From contig NW_020653851.1 in NCBI RefSeq assembly GCF_003589595.1, positions 24,334,326-24,398,325 of the forward strand: DNA of 64,000 nucleotides, read 5' to 3'. Position numbers and translations under genes: made by a program. Under the pieces are notes generated by a model. The model did not search any database. It was given only the letters and a program-made list of their open reading frames with translations, and was not told where the DNA came from. Positions within the stretch are counted from its first letter, which is position 1. The number at the start of each line of letters is the position of its first letter. Positions 24,175 through 36,267 of the stretch are shown piece by piece. This DNA comes from Hyposmocoma kahamanoa. Lineage: Eukaryota > Arthropoda > Insecta > Lepidoptera > Cosmopterigidae.

Positions 24175-27100
24175 ATATTTTTGGTGGTGGTTTGTGACTG
24201 TAGTTGCGCCTGTGTTATTTATTTTATTAATTTTATGCGGAGGGAGGCTGGGATAATTAACTGCATGAAAAAAATATTCAACACAAGCGCAGCTATTTTG
24301 CACGATTTAACCTTCACTGGGTTCGTGGAGTAGCAAATTAATTTACTTCCATTCTTGAACTTCCGCAAAGTAACGCCTGAATCTATTAATTACTTTTTAA
24401 GCCATAAGAGCTCAAACATTCGTAATTTTTTATAATACTTTAAAAAAGAAACTGACTCTAGAAAAATAATAAACTCCTTACATATAAGTTATATATTTTA
24501 TTATTTGAATGAACATCAAAGTACGCGATTCTTACCAAGTAAATTTTGTAATGTCACTTTGTAATATGAAGAATGTTTGTTTGTATGTAATAGTAGATAG
24601 ATAAATATTTTACGTTATCGCTCATAATGCTCACAACAAAGTAAAACAATAAAAGCTAAAAACAATACAGACAAACAGAAAAAGATATTAAAGTACACAA
24701 CAAACGGGTAGTCTCTGACTAACAGTAATCAAATGCGTGTGGTGAGGCAAGCGAAATAGGTCATAGCTCTGTGCGAGTTGTGCCCAAAGGGAAAGCGCTG
24801 ATTTTCGGCCATCATTTTCGAGGGTAGCTTGATGCGGTGCTGTAGTGTGCGTTCTCGTTCATGTAGTTGTGAAGGTACTGCAAAGAAAATGGACCAATTG
24901 ACAACTTTAAAATCCTAATCCGATTAATATATATGTAAAGAACAGTGACAAATTAAAAATATAAGATATAATCATAATAACAATGATTGCAAATGGCAGA
25001 ACCGGAATAAATATGGGATTAATAAGTCTTTTGAAGATACGTTAGGACGACCTGTGGTGCGTGTTTCTATGATGGCTACAAACCATTGCTCAAAAAGCTG
25101 AACATACTAATTTGGCTATGTATGTACATGCACATTAGGGATCTCTGTGTTTTTGCTCATCCTCAATATTTGTTATACTAAGACAAACTAGAACTAAGCT
25201 TATTTTATATCAAAGTCGTTGCCAGAAATTAGTTTATAGGAATAGCTCTTGCAACATATATGTATAAGGACTAATAGTTTACAATAACTTATCCTTATAT
25301 TCAGGCTCCGAGTTGATTCTCTATTTTGAATCATCAGCGTCGTAGTTCGGCAGAACTGCGGTATAATGCTGAGTCGGGCCCTTTTTGCTGACACAGTATA
25401 CTGAACTCTACACCCCGACATAATATAACACCCCAGACCATACCCGCAAACCTAGACTGCCCTTTTTTTATCATTACCATTGTCATGATACACCTGTCAT
25501 GAGCTTGTTTGTTGTGTATTGTGATTCAGCAAACAAATGAATTATCTATCTATCTGTTTAGAATTTACAAATACTAGTTCGTATTAATTTGAAACTCGAT
25601 TAACTGTAAAGAACAATAGAAATATTCCATAATATTTGCACACGTTGAAGACAATGTACTAGGTACCTACATTGTCGTGTCTATTATTCAAGCAAATCAA
25701 CTTGTTTTTGCTTCTCGAAAATAAGCTGCCTCAAGAGTTTCTTAAAGGTTAAAACCTTACATTTAATATTGGGTGGAGGTGAAACATATGAGTATATTCC
25801 AACACCTTGTCACCTGATAACGGAAGCAACAACAGCCATAGTGCGAAGAATTTAACCCGCAAACCGCACAGATTTTGTGGTATAGCGGTAGTGAAACGCG
25901 GAGAATTTTAATATCCCGCAAGCACTACCTGTATTCCAGTTTTTAGAACTTCATGCCGAAACAACATGCACGCAAAATTTCTTCGCGAATCTATATTTAA
26001 CATGCTTGCGTTGAATAAGTATGGGGGATAGCCTAGGAGGCGGAATTGCAAAACAAAATTGACAACGTACGTACGTTGTACGCGTTGAATCTGGCGATGG
26101 GTTTAAAATCAACAAACGAGGATTTAGTTAACTCAACAAACGAACACTGAAACAATATCCGTAATGAAAACTGAAAAGGATCAATACGTGCACGCTTATT
26201 TTAATATCACAAATTTTGAATATTTTTTTATGATGGTAAAAACAACTAACTTGATCCAACAGATGACCCTCAAACCTTAATTTGACCATCGAAGGCGAAG
26301 CCAAGGCTTTTTATCTCCCCAACTCCAGCCACATTTCTATCCGCGATTTTGTTCTTAGGCTCTTTGTCAGCGATGTTTCCGTTTTGGTTCTTCCTACCGA
26401 GTATCATAAATTTGAAAAATAGAGCATTTCCAGGCACTAAACAGACATCGTTATTCATATATTATTTATAAATTTACTGGTTTAAATAAATGGCATACCA
26501 TTGACGCCTATATAGTTTTATTACCCTAGGCAAATCAGCATTGTAAACGAAGAACAGTAGCGGCCCCAGTAAGGGCCCTTTGTTACATGACACAAGTAAA
26601 AGGCAAAAACATTAAACCTGTATGTCTTATGAAAGGGAACATACAAACCAAGTTATGAGATTATTTTCTGTAAGAATACTATATATATATCACGAAAACT
26701 TTCCGACGAAGAGGAATGTCAGGAATATTTCAGAAATATGGCGCACAGGTTAGCTATTTGCAATATTTTATGTTTACAATATTTTTAGCACGTGAACAAA
26801 TCATACGACTGACCTTTGCGTAAATTCAAAGATACTTTAATTGTTTATGTTTCTTGACGGGCAAAGTAAATAATTAAATGTACAGGGAAGCTACATCAAC
26901 CGTTGTGTCAAGGAGGAACGGAAGTGTGCGAGAAAGTTTACCGACTAAAGTATGGAATTTACTTCACCGAAGAGATGATCGTCTCAATTTACTGAAAAAG
27001 AAAACCATGGTCAATGTTTCGTCTATAAATAAGTAACGCTATGTCGGCTCCTTCCCCGGGGCAGCCAATGTGCATAGAGATTTTAGGCCCAGTTGTAAAG

Positions 27101-27663
27101 ATAAGAGACTAGGACAGAGTTTAGTAATCAAATATAGGAGGCATAAAGTATGCAAATGCTTCCATTACGATACAAACTCGCCCGGTTGAAATAAAAGGGT
27201 TTACAAAATCAGAAAAGGTTTTGTTTCGCAACATCTTTCCATTATAGATATAACTCAGGCGGTATATAAGGCCACGAAAAGAAAACATTTAACTGTTTAT
27301 GTTTTCTGTGTTTTTCACCAGGCCGTGAAGTCCTAAGTTTCGTATCAACAATGCTCTCTACATTTTCCTGACGTCTCTCACAAAATCAAGAAGTTGAAAT
27401 TTTTCCTTTCATCTCTGAAAGACACGTTTTAACCGTAAGCTGAATCCTGCCCAAAATCTGCCGAATAAATCTGAATATATTCTCGAATGCGGCCGGCATA
27501 TTCTCAATTTCTAAATAATGCATCATCGTCAATGCCGACATACTATGTCAGTAAAGAAGATTTTGGCATCTCTAATTAGTACAAGTTCCGTTTTTACCGA
27601 TTCTATTTTAAACAATAAATAAAGAATTTGTTAGATATAACTCAAGTACTGGCAAGTCTCTTT
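24175..27663. other. Unique AT-rich stretch, no gene seen
   Basis: No coding region or RNA gene is supported. It contains an 18-bp perfect palindrome at 26062-26079 (listed separately) and short open frames without features. Confidence 0.5.
26062..26079. repeat. 18-bp perfect palindrome
   Basis: 'acaacgtacgtacgttgt' is its own reverse complement. It may be chance enrichment of ACGT units. Confidence 0.9.
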
Positions 27664-28085
27664 TTAACCGACTTCAAACAAAGGAGGAGGTTCTCAATTC
27701 GACTCTATGTTTTTTGTGTATGTATCTTACGCGATAGCTCCAATATTTGTGAACCGATTTTCATGATTCTGTTTTTGTTGGAATGTGGGTACCTCCATAG
27801 TAGTCCCATTTAATTTTGAAGAAAATCATCCATCTCTATGGGAGGCTGTTCACGCACGAAGATTCATTTTTATAAATAGCGCCTACATTTTATTGTAAGG
27901 AGCAATTATTTTAATGGTTGATTTTGCTATTCTCAAGGCGTTTTTCTCTCTCAATATACTTTGAGTAGTGAGAACTGATTTTTATTATCTCTTCTGTCAA
28001 GTCCCGTATAGTGGCGAACTAGGGGATGAATCCGGGTTTGCGCACTTTCCGGTAACCAATTTCAATAAAACTTGATAATTATATG
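27664..28085 (+). repeat. Family D dispersed repeat, near full length (copy D2)
   Basis: The copy starts 'ttaaccgacttcaaacaaag' and 'gaggaggttctcaattcgac', has 'gtgaaccgattttcatgatt' in the middle, and ends with 'ggcgaactaggggatgaatc', 'cgcactttccggtaacc' and 'aataaaacttg'. All landmarks are found reversed in copy D3, so this pair defines both ends of the family. Confidence 0.75.
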
Positions 28086-28667
28086 TAATTCCACATACTT
28101 TTGAGGCCGTTTTTTTTTATACACAAAATTAACGATACTAATATTCAATATCTGTAACGTTACAACTTCGCGGGCGACATACGAATCTGCACCTCTCACT
28201 CTGCTTCCGAATACTCCTTGCATGACTTGAGATTTTAAGGATACCTACCGCGACATTTTCTCTGCTGTAAGAGAATCTGAGCCCTGGAGCATCTTGCATA
28301 CATATTCTTTACCAACAAACCTCAACAATCGGAAATGTTTACAAAGCATCGAAGAAGCCATTATCACGTCATAAATATAACGAGTTACGTACACGTGTAC
28401 ACAAATACACCACACCACACAGCATGCACTCAACAAGTCGCGGGGGAGCGTATCGATTGTTGCCAAACACGAGACGTGCATTAACCGCGATTCCTTCCGC
28501 TCGGCTGTCTCGACGATAAACGATTTTATTCAAATATCCATTTGTGCGTTTCGTTATTTCCTTTAATTCAATAAGAACTGCGTATTCGTTTCGGTGCCGG
28601 TAGAGACGTATATAATTGATACAAACGTAATATTTGATGTCGCGTCTTAATACACGGTATCCTATTC

Positions 28668-28825
28668 CACATCGTCGTCACCAACCCATTATACGTCCCG
28701 CTGCTGGACACGGGTATCCTCTAAGAAAGGGATTTAGTCAAATTAGAAAGTACAAGTCATCCCGTCACAGGGATTCGAACCATCGACCTCTCAGTTGATA
28801 ATCTCAGTACAGAGTGCTAAAAAAA
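28668..28825 (-). repeat. tRNA-derived SINE, family G (copy G4)
   Basis: On the minus strand a B box GGTTCGAATCCC (28770-28781) is followed by the body and the 3' signature 'cccgtgtccagcagcgggac', then a GAT-like tail ('ggttggtgacgacgatg'). The same 3' signature is seen at 34530-34572 and 35525-35572. It abuts copy D3 directly. Confidence 0.7.
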
Positions 28826-29102
28826 CCGACCTCAAAATTTCGTGGACGTAACTACGAGTATTTGCCAAGTTTTATTGAATTCGATTACCGGAAAGTACGC
28901 CAAACCGAATTCATCCTCTAGTTTGCCACCTTTAGAGATAATAGTGGAATATTATTTAACCACGGGACCACTCCTGAGGTACCTACCCTTTTCCCTACAA
29001 ACAAAGAATCATCAAAATCGGTTCACGAGTTATCGCGTAACATACATAAAAAAAGACAGACGAATTGAGAACCTACGCCTTTTTTTGAAGTCGGTTCAAA
29101 AG
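28826..29102 (-). repeat. Family D dispersed repeat, minus strand (copy D3)
   Basis: Reversed, it reads from 'accgacttcaaaaaaaggcg' through 'gtgaaccgattttgatgatt' and 'ggcaaactagaggatgaatt' to 'aataaaacttggcaaa'. It faces copy D2, and the two form a long inverted repeat with a spacer of about 740 bp that contains SINE G4. Confidence 0.75.
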
Positions 29103-30251
29103 TAACTGTTCTCCACCGAGCCGCAATCGATCCCGTATTGTACGTGTTGAAGCCAGTCGTCACTTCAACTGATTGTGATGGTGTAACTGAGTTCGGTTTG
29201 TAATTTACGTAAAGTTCTTTACAAAGGAATGTTACTTTTTTTCTAATTATTAGGGAAATAATTTACTGTCACGTCAACTAGTTTCGACCATGGCTTCTTT
29301 CTTCACTAATGGCACGTTAGTTTGGTAACTCGAACTGGGTGCGATTGCAAAAGAGGTGGCGCTGGTGTATATAAAATCAGTTTAATCAGCCATCTGACAT
29401 GTTCCAACTGATTATATTCCGACATGCAATATGGGAAGTATTTTACATGCTTTCATCCATATTGTGTAATTTTCTTTGTGTCTTTATTAGTTTCAATTTC
29501 TCGAGTACGGTAGCTGTACAGTCTTACTACATATTGCTTCACTGCAGATGCGCCGCCGTTGGCACAGGCACATAGCACAAAGAAGACAGAGGTACAACTC
29601 CACGGAAACTCCACTTAGACTTACTTTGACCTTCCAATCAGAACAAGTTCTTAAAAGCCTCGAACCTGCACTATGCCAGCCTAGGAAAATATGGTCTAAA
29701 CCACTTGCGCACAATATTGGCACGCTGGAATGGAGTTTTAGTAAGACCCCTCGGCCGACAGCCTTAGTCCTAGCCTAGCTAAGCCTAAATGTGGATAAAA
29801 AGCTAATTCTTGAATTTTTGGCTTACACGATTTCTATATATTTCAGCCACGGGTGTGACCACGCGACCTGCAAAAACAGCCTCAAACGTTGTTTTCTGTG
29901 ATTATATTTATCTAGATTATATATATCTAGACCCGAAAAGATAGTTTTATTTCCAACGTAATCCTCGATACAATCTGCAACAACAGCACATCAGACTACA
30001 CATTTTTGTTCGAAAATCGCCTCCAGTGCAACGGAACAAGATACGTCAATGTGTAGCTTGATGTGCTGTTGTCTGTACAGTCAGTGACAGTAAGTGTGCC
30101 GACGGAGGATAAGCTGTTACTACCTTGGAGACATTGGTGTTCAAACCAAATCTGCGTTACAACCTACCAGCCGATGATCGCCTTTATCGAGTTTATAAAA
30201 GCGGCAGCCCTCAGGCCGCGTCATCTTTTTCAACGCTGTATTTAATAAGAA
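29103..30251. other. Unique stretch, no gene seen
   Basis: A pair of overlapping frames on opposite strands (29493-29778) is open for about 75 codons each, but neither has a recognisable domain. Nothing else can be called. Confidence 0.45.
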
Positions 30252-30546
30252 AGTTTTTTTATGATACCTAGTGACGGAACGAATATCCACGAAAGCGGCA
30301 CGCCTGCCCACAACAGTTGCAGTGCCTGTCAGTGCTTGAAAATGCAACGATCTGAGGGGCACTGCCACTGCGTTCGTCACCCTGAGACATAAGTTGACAA
30401 GTCCCATGTACCTGTAATTTCACCAGCACCCTTATCCTTCAAATCCGGAACGCAGTGATGCTTACATTACTGCTTTGCGGTATAAATAGGTAAGCTGGCA
30501 GCACTTCCCTTGACGAGCTCTTTCACAAAGAGTTCTACTGTTGCTA
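30252..30546 (-). repeat. Family A repeat, full length (copy A4)
   Basis: Reversed, it starts at the shared family boundary ('agcaacagtagaactctttg'), includes 'catgggacttgtcaactta' and 'cagtggcagtgcccctcaga', and ends 'cactaggtatcataaaaaa'. Both ends are present. Confidence 0.8.
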
Positions 30547-31816
30547 AAAGTTAAACAAGTAAATATTTTATTCTTATAATTAAGACCATTGTGTCGCAAT
30601 TAATAGTAGGATACTTGGTCAGTTTCTCAATTACACTCTTCCTTAACTTGGTGCTTCCTAAGCAAAATTGATTGTACAGGTTTTCTGTGGTTGGGTGTCT
30701 GAATACTTATGCATAATAATATAGTTCAGATTTTGGCAAAGTATAAAAACAAAACTCGCTTATTCATATTGTTGGTCCTCTAAGTTGATTGTATACACAA
30801 AACTTGGGGTTAGATTTCTCAAAACGTGTCTTAAAAATGACGGCAACCTTTTGTAATGCAACATAAGACTCATATCGAATTATCCTTCCAGTCAGTCAAA
30901 AAGCCTCGAGGTTAAAAAAAGCTCGGAGCTTTTTACGTGAACCCTTTCTCAGTGAGGCGAACCGCAAAAAAAGGACGGAAGGTTTAACCTTAATGCTAAA
31001 ACACTTGATCTTTTCCAACACTACCTCTAAAGCAAATGATAGCAATTTACACTTCACATGATTCGAAAGGACTTAGTGGTGCCGTGTCGAACACCGAGCT
31101 CTTACCCTCGCGCATGATAGACAAGTGCTTTACTACATTTATTTGTGAAAGCGGCGCAATTATCTTAAAATTTGCTACTGGTATGAATGTGGTAAGCAAA
31201 TTTATTTATTTATTTTTAGTTTTTAACAATTGCAACAACAAAAAATTCAATTACAAAAAGATACAAACACAGAAACAACGACAAAAATAGAAAACATACT
31301 TAACACATACTATAGAATGCAAGTAACAGACTCATTGGACACCAATCATCATCAGCCATACGTTCGTGTCAATAATCTCGGTTCGCATCAATTGCTTCCG
31401 CCTGTTTTCATTCTGCCCGATGCCCATCTTTCGTTGGGTTCAATAATAACGAAATTGTACTTTGACCGTTGCGATAAAATTCTTTTTTTTTTATTTTTCC
31501 ATTATTCAGTTGTGCCGAGGTCGATGTAGTATGGACTCGTTTTAAGAAATTAAGAAAGTAATGTATATTATATATATACATTATTTAACTCATTCAGAAA
31601 TCGGGATTTGAAAGGAAATGACAATATTTGCTTGTGACGTCACAACCGTAATGGCGCCGCACAAGCTCCATACTAATGATCATTTAACTAAAAAGGGACG
31701 AAGTTTCCTCCCCGCCACTGACCTCTGGTGTCAGCTGAAATATCGGAGATCGAATTACGGATTCATTTACAGCCAGTTCGTGTGTTAATTGAAGCAAAAA
31801 TTTTGAAGCACATGCT
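30547..31816. other. Unique AT-rich stretch, no gene seen
   Basis: Two overlapping plus-strand frames (31036-31529) are open for 84 and 99 codons but are rich in Asn, Lys, Gln and Thr, reflecting AT-rich sequence. They have no recognisable domain, and I do not call them genes. Confidence 0.45.
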
Positions 31817-32113
31817 GTTTTTTATTTATAATACCAAATGATCGGACGAACAAGTCACGCCTGTTGATAACAGTTGCAGTACCACTCAGAGCTTTCAATG
31901 GTGAAGTTCAGAGGGCAAGGTTCACTGCCACTGCGCTCATCACCCTGAGACGTAAGTTGGCAAGTCCCATGTGCCTGTCATTGCGTGCTGGTGCACGCTT
32001 ACCCTTCGAAACCGGAACGCAATAATGCTCACGCTGCTGCTTGGCGGCAGAAATAGGGAAGGTGGCAGTACTTCCCAGGACGAACTCTTTCACAAGGAGA
32101 TCTACTGCTACTT
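31817..32113 (-). repeat. Family A repeat, full length (copy A5)
   Basis: Reversed, it starts at 'agtagcagtagatctccttg' and ends 'tttggtattataaataaaa'. It keeps 'gaagtactgccaccttccct' and 'gcactgtggttgaaa'-like divergence near the middle. About 1.3 kb separates it from copy A4, in the same orientation. Confidence 0.8.
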
Positions 32114-32745
32114 TTTACGTTGTCAAGTGTACAATGATTTTAAGTTATCAACTTTAAAGGATGGTTTTGAATCGTTATCATAATAAATATTGACATTTTC
32201 ATTGTACAAAATAATATGTCCTCTGTTAAAAATATACATGTCGTTTAGTATTTAGTAAAGTCAAGTGGACGAAGGTCGCAGTTGCAGTGGAGGAGTTGAA
32301 ATAAACGGCTCGCTTCCGTGCCTCGTTCCAATAAAAAGCTCGCTTCATCGCGACACACGCGTTCGCAAAAATATTGCCATGGCACTAAATTCCGACTGTG
32401 GTTATAATACCCTAAGAGCGCGGTCACAAGCGAATTTGTGTTTGTAAGTTTAAAAATGGAAATGACAATAAACACTGCGTGAAATGGACCGTCCCCTCCT
32501 AACCTAATTTTGTGTCGTGCTATATATTCCGCAAATGGTAGTTTCGTTAATGATGCTAGTTGAGAGAATGAGAGTAGCGTAAAATGGAACGTTGCTGGAA
32601 CTTATTCGAATAAAATGCATAATATTTCCTACGAGGAAACAGCCATTGTTATGACGTAGTGCTCGAGTACTAACCGCTCGAACGTTCGTAAAACTATTGT
32701 ACCCAGCGAGCTACGATCACAAACGTAGCGTACAAAGATAAGTAT
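32114..32745. other. Unique stretch, no gene seen
   Basis: No coding or RNA gene is visible. Overlapping frames on both strands near 32245-32475 are short and featureless. Confidence 0.45.
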
Positions 32746-32826
32746 TTTAGATTTAAAGCTCTGAGTGGCACTACAACTGCTATGGACAGATGTGTCGCTT
32801 TTTCGTTCGATATCATTAAAAAAAGA
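32746..32826 (+). repeat. Family A repeat, 3' end only (copy A6)
   Basis: Only the last 80 bp or so is present: 'gatttaaagctctgagtggc', then 'atggacagatgtgtcgcttt', then 'tcgatatcattaaaaaaa'. This is a strongly 5'-truncated copy with an A tail. Confidence 0.65.
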
Positions 32827-33240
32827 GTTTATTTCATTGTTCTGGCACACGTAGTACCTATACCGAATTATTTAGTACAAAACAAGATATTTTGTGCAAT
32901 TGACCAATATGTATATTAATTAAAGCAACAAAGAAAGTATGATTTCTGTGTTTTAATTTTGGAGCGGAACATAAGCTGATATTACATGTGTTACCTTTCG
33001 CGTAACACGGAACGTTGCCGTGGCTGGTTTCAATAAACGCCACATAAGTAAATCGCGTGGCGACCATTAGCGAAGTCGTGTTCACGGTTCGCCTAGTTAT
33101 GGGGAAAATATTTTTTTATTATTTAGTAATTAGGACACAGTAGGAGTTAGCGATGCGCGGTTGCAAATGATTTCGATATTCGACTCGTTGGTAATTACTA
33201 ATATTCTCATTCGAATGGCAAATTAGTAACCTACTAATCT
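32827..33240. other. Unique AT-rich stretch, no gene seen
   Basis: Nothing can be called. A minus-strand frame (32858-33085) is open for 75 codons without recognisable features. Confidence 0.45.
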
Positions 33241-33448
33241 AGTAGCAGTAGAGCGTCTTGTGGAAGAAATCGTCACTTTCGTTCGGACTTGTCAGATTAT
33301 GTTTCAGGGTGACGGGTGCAGTGGCAGTGCCTCTCTGATCTTTACGATTCAAAGCTCTGAGTGGCACTACAACTTCTATGGCCAGGCGTGTCGCTTACCA
33401 CCAGGCCCACGGCTTGTTCGCCCGGTCACTTGGTGTCATAAAAAAAAA
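33241..33448 (+). repeat. Family A repeat with internal deletion (copy A7)
   Basis: It starts at the shared family boundary ('agtagcagtagagcgtcttg') and ends 'ttggtgtcataaaaaaaaa', so both ends are intact. About 110 bp of the middle (from after 'gttcg' to before 'gacttgtca') is missing. Confidence 0.75.
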
Positions 33449-33839
33449 TTGGTATTCCAATGATCTAAATGATCATTCCTTATTAATCCATAGATTCCAT
33501 AGACCACACCGATACTCGTGATTACTAGCCCTATCTGACATATGGTAAATACCGTAAATGTGATGGGAACCGCAATATTTTGATATGGACATGGTGTGGT
33601 GGATTTCCGACGTAATCGTACGACTCGTGCTCCCGACCGAACGGCAGGGACATTCGGTATCGTAATCATGCGACTCGAGCCGAATGATAGTGCTCGGATT
33701 CGACTTAGACGAATGATTTGCCCGTTCGACTTGTTAGTGTTAGTAACATTCAAAGTCGCGCAACAAATTTGGCGGTAGTAGTTTCAAATCCCAGTTACGA
33801 TTTTTATAAATTTTACATCTTATTACTTGGCGTGCTGGA
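33449..33839. other. Unique stretch, open on both strands, no gene recognised
   Basis: A minus-strand frame at 33436-33753 (105 codons) starts inside the tail of family A copy A7's flank and has a possible hydrophobic segment near its C-terminus (about VPITFTVFTICQIGLVITSI). I recognise no family and suspect chance. Confidence 0.35.
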
Positions 33840-34095
33840 AGATTGACAGAAACTTGCAAGTGTAAGCGTAAGCTAGCTGGTAAGGGCCAATCTAGACGAA
33901 TTTACAAAGGATGATATTGAGGACGTTCTACGGAAAGGTCAGATCATGAATACCCTATACCAAAGAGCATTACACGAAAGCATTTATGCCTATTAATCGG
34001 GCGAATGATGTGCATCGGGATCTTAGCAAGAGGAAGCTTGTGGTCTCTGCCAACCCTGATGGGAAAAGCGCGTTATATGTATGTACGTACGCACG
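33840..34095 (+). repeat. Possible LINE/SINE 3' relic with ATGT-rich tail
   Basis: The stretch 'ggatcttagcaagaggaagc' followed by 'ttgtggtctctgccaaccct' and ending in a (GTAT/GTAC)n tail (about 34074-34095) resembles repeat 3' ends seen in lepidopteran genomes. No coding part or promoter box is preserved, so the class is uncertain. Confidence 0.35.
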
Positions 34096-34189
34096 CTACT
34101 GGCACAATGCTAGTATAGAATTAGAAAATGTTAATCTGAAATAATAGTGCGCCACGCTGAAGAAACATAGATAATAACGTTGCTCATTT

Positions 34190-34575
34190 TGTTTATTTTA
34201 TTTGGAATGTACGACGTCGTAACGGTTTGAATCCCTGCACCGTCATCTATAAATTTTATTTCCAATATTTCTCCCTGGCGGTGAAGAAAAACATTGTGAT
34301 GAAACCTGTGTACATTTATTTATAACGCACACACAACAAATTACACCCACACTCAGGAGAAAAATAAATGTAGGCCATGCAAATATTTCTCCCGGCCCGG
34401 AAATCGAACCCGGGACTCTGAGAGGCAGTGCAGCGTTCGGTCGCGGAGACGTCAAAGTTCAAAAGCTTTGGAAAACGTGCAAAGTCCTCCCGCATCAGAC
34501 CATCGTAGCTATTACCTAAATCCTCTTAGAAGTATCCGTACCCAGCAGTAGAACTTATAATGGATGGATGATAGT
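34190..34575 (+). repeat. tRNA-derived SINE family G (copy G1), interrupted
   Basis: A B-box-like 'ggtttgaatccc' (34219-34230) is followed by 'ggcggtgaagaaaaacattg' and 'tgatgaaacctgtgtaca'. The match then breaks at a family B SINE in reverse orientation (34325-34452) and resumes with 'acgtgcaaagtcctcccgca', 'acctaaatcctcttagaagt' and 'gtacccagcagtagaac', ending 'ggatggatgat'. The order and content of the two halves show a single element split by a later insertion. Confidence 0.65.
34325..34452 (-). repeat. tRNA-derived SINE family B (copy B2), nested in G1
   Basis: It shares with copy B1 (14708-14936) the stretch 'gggccgggagaaatatttgc'-like body start, 'ggcctacatttatttttctc' and 'gtgtaatttgttgtgt' (read on the minus strand), plus the B-box complement at 34400-34411. 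The head (about 34430-34452) is degraded. Confidence 0.75.
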
Positions 34576-34599
34576 GGTGACGTTAAGGCCACAATTCAC

Positions 34600-34785
34600 G
34601 CCAATGATCCAAACTGGTTGGGAGTCTTCCCAATCCGTAGAGATTTTTCTTTCAGTAAAGCAGCCATACTTATATATCTTGGTAAATTAAATTAGACATG
34701 ATTCGAAAAAACTCAGTTGGTTTACCCCGGCGAGAACCCCGGTCCTTGCACATCGGAGGTGAGCGGTTTAACTAAGCCATCACTT
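34600..34785 (-). repeat. tRNA-derived SINE, minus strand
   Basis: Read in reverse, the head has an A-box-like TGGCTTAGTTAAACC (34765-34779) and a B-box-like GGGGTTCTCG (34731-34740), followed by a body that ends near 'ggcgtgaattgtggcc'. The B box departs from the GGTTCRA consensus, so it is an old copy. Confidence 0.5.
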
Positions 34786-35384
34786 CTCGTCACTATAACA
34801 TTTTCAATTTTGTTTCAGGTAAGCAAATCAGCTTGTAGAATCATCGACTCCTGCATAACGCTAATGGTAACTAAGTTGATTGTTTAATTTATAGATTCCT
34901 TTCATAATTCTTCATTTCTGAAATTTTTTATATAATGATTTTAATTTTATTTGTTTATGTTATGGCATTTAATGATGAACAACTTATCTTTAACCAAATT
35001 ACATTCACTAGTTAAAAATGCGCAAATTTAACAAAGTTCAAATAGTTAAATGCAAGTCGCAATTGTATTCTCTCCGAGTGCTGTAGCACGCCTCAGCGCA
35101 CCTCAACGTGTCTCAACGACAAAGCAGCACATTAAGATGCTGTAAATGCGATCTTTGCGTTTTAACGTCTTCATTAATTCTTTGTTAGGAGCGTTCTAAG
35201 ATTATCATAATCTTTTATCTTGAAACTGTTTGATAAATACACTCATTAAGTACGGATTCCATCAAACCACGGAATTTATATGTGAATCCAGTTAGGCCAT
35301 TGTTTCAAAATGGCATCAATACGTCGCTTCAACTGTGCAACAAAGTTTAAAATCAATTTTTATAAAAAAAAAGAATATTGTGTA

Positions 35385-35572
35385 GACTCGTGGTAGTCTA
35401 GTGGTTTATGCAAAGGTCATAGGTTCGAATCCGGGCTCGTACCTCTGAGTTATCGGAATTTTATCCTCGAAAAACGTGTGAAGTCGTGGAAGCAGACTAT
35501 TGCCTAATCCCTCGCCTGAGGAGACCCGTGCCCAGTACTGAGATGTATAGTGGGTCGATGATGATGATGAAA
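35385..35572 (+). repeat. tRNA-derived SINE family G (copy G2)
   Basis: An A box 'tggtagtctagtgg' (35391-35404) and a B box 'ggttcgaatcc' (35422-35432) are at tRNA-like spacing. The body has 'gtgtgaagtcgtggaagc' and 'cccgtgcccagtactgaga', and the element ends in a (GAT)n tail (35556-35570). It is the best-preserved copy of family G here. Confidence 0.8.
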
Positions 35573-36267
35573 AACATTCATTGAGTTTGTAAAATTTGGA
35601 ATACAAACAACAATGCATATTGGCTATTATATATAACAGTAACAGAGATTAAGTATGTTGAATATTACGATATTTTACTTTGTGAAATTACCACTAGTTT
35701 GTTATAATTATTAATACAAAGATCGAACACTTAGAAGAATTCCTTCGATCCCTTCTGATGAGCTACGAAACGGAGAGCGTCAGCCACGGTATGCTGAAGG
35801 CGCTGGTTTGAATCGAGCGATCGAACGATTTTTTTTAGTGTTCGATTGTTGTATTAATAAATAGTCACATAAATTGTTTCATTGTAATTGCACCAAGTGC
35901 ACACATGAGCAATGTCATTGTTATGTTATTGTGTACGTTATTTGCAACACCTTTGTTTTGTAGAAAATGTCCAATTAAATGCCAACTCACAGACACCCTC
36001 TAGCGACTATTGGACTTGACACTACAGACATTAGTAACGCCATTTCCGTTTCCCCGGCGACGAGTTGAGAATTTACGGGAAAAATTCTCTTTGACGTGAA
36101 CCCTGTGAAAGGAGTCCGCTGTATCGGATCTTCGGATGATATAAAGAGCTGTCTTCCGACTTTTGAGCTAGAAAATCCTCGCTCAGGATGCAGATATTGC
36201 TTGACCAAGATTCAAATTAAACATTGCTGATAATTGAAAGAGATTACAAAATGTAGTATTATTTTTG
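35573..36267. other. AT-rich stretch around the family F pair, no gene seen
   Basis: Outside the inverted family F pair nothing can be called. A minus-strand frame (35987-36208) is featureless. Confidence 0.45.
35702..35866. repeat. Head-to-head pair of family F repeats (inverted)
   Basis: The left end, reversed, reads 'gtgttcgatctttgtattaa' and the right end reads 'gtgttcgattgttgtattaa', so the ends form a near-perfect inverted repeat. Reversed, the left half also contains 'gatcgaaggaattcttct', matching copy F2 (5933-5946). The right half has its own B-box-like 'ggtttgaatcgag' (35805-35817). Either two SINE fragments sit head to head, or this is a small inverted-repeat element. Confidence 0.5.

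Noticed and set aside
31558..31585. Palindromic 'taatgtatattatatatata' stretch
   Set aside because: It is low-complexity TA sequence in which such symmetry is expected.
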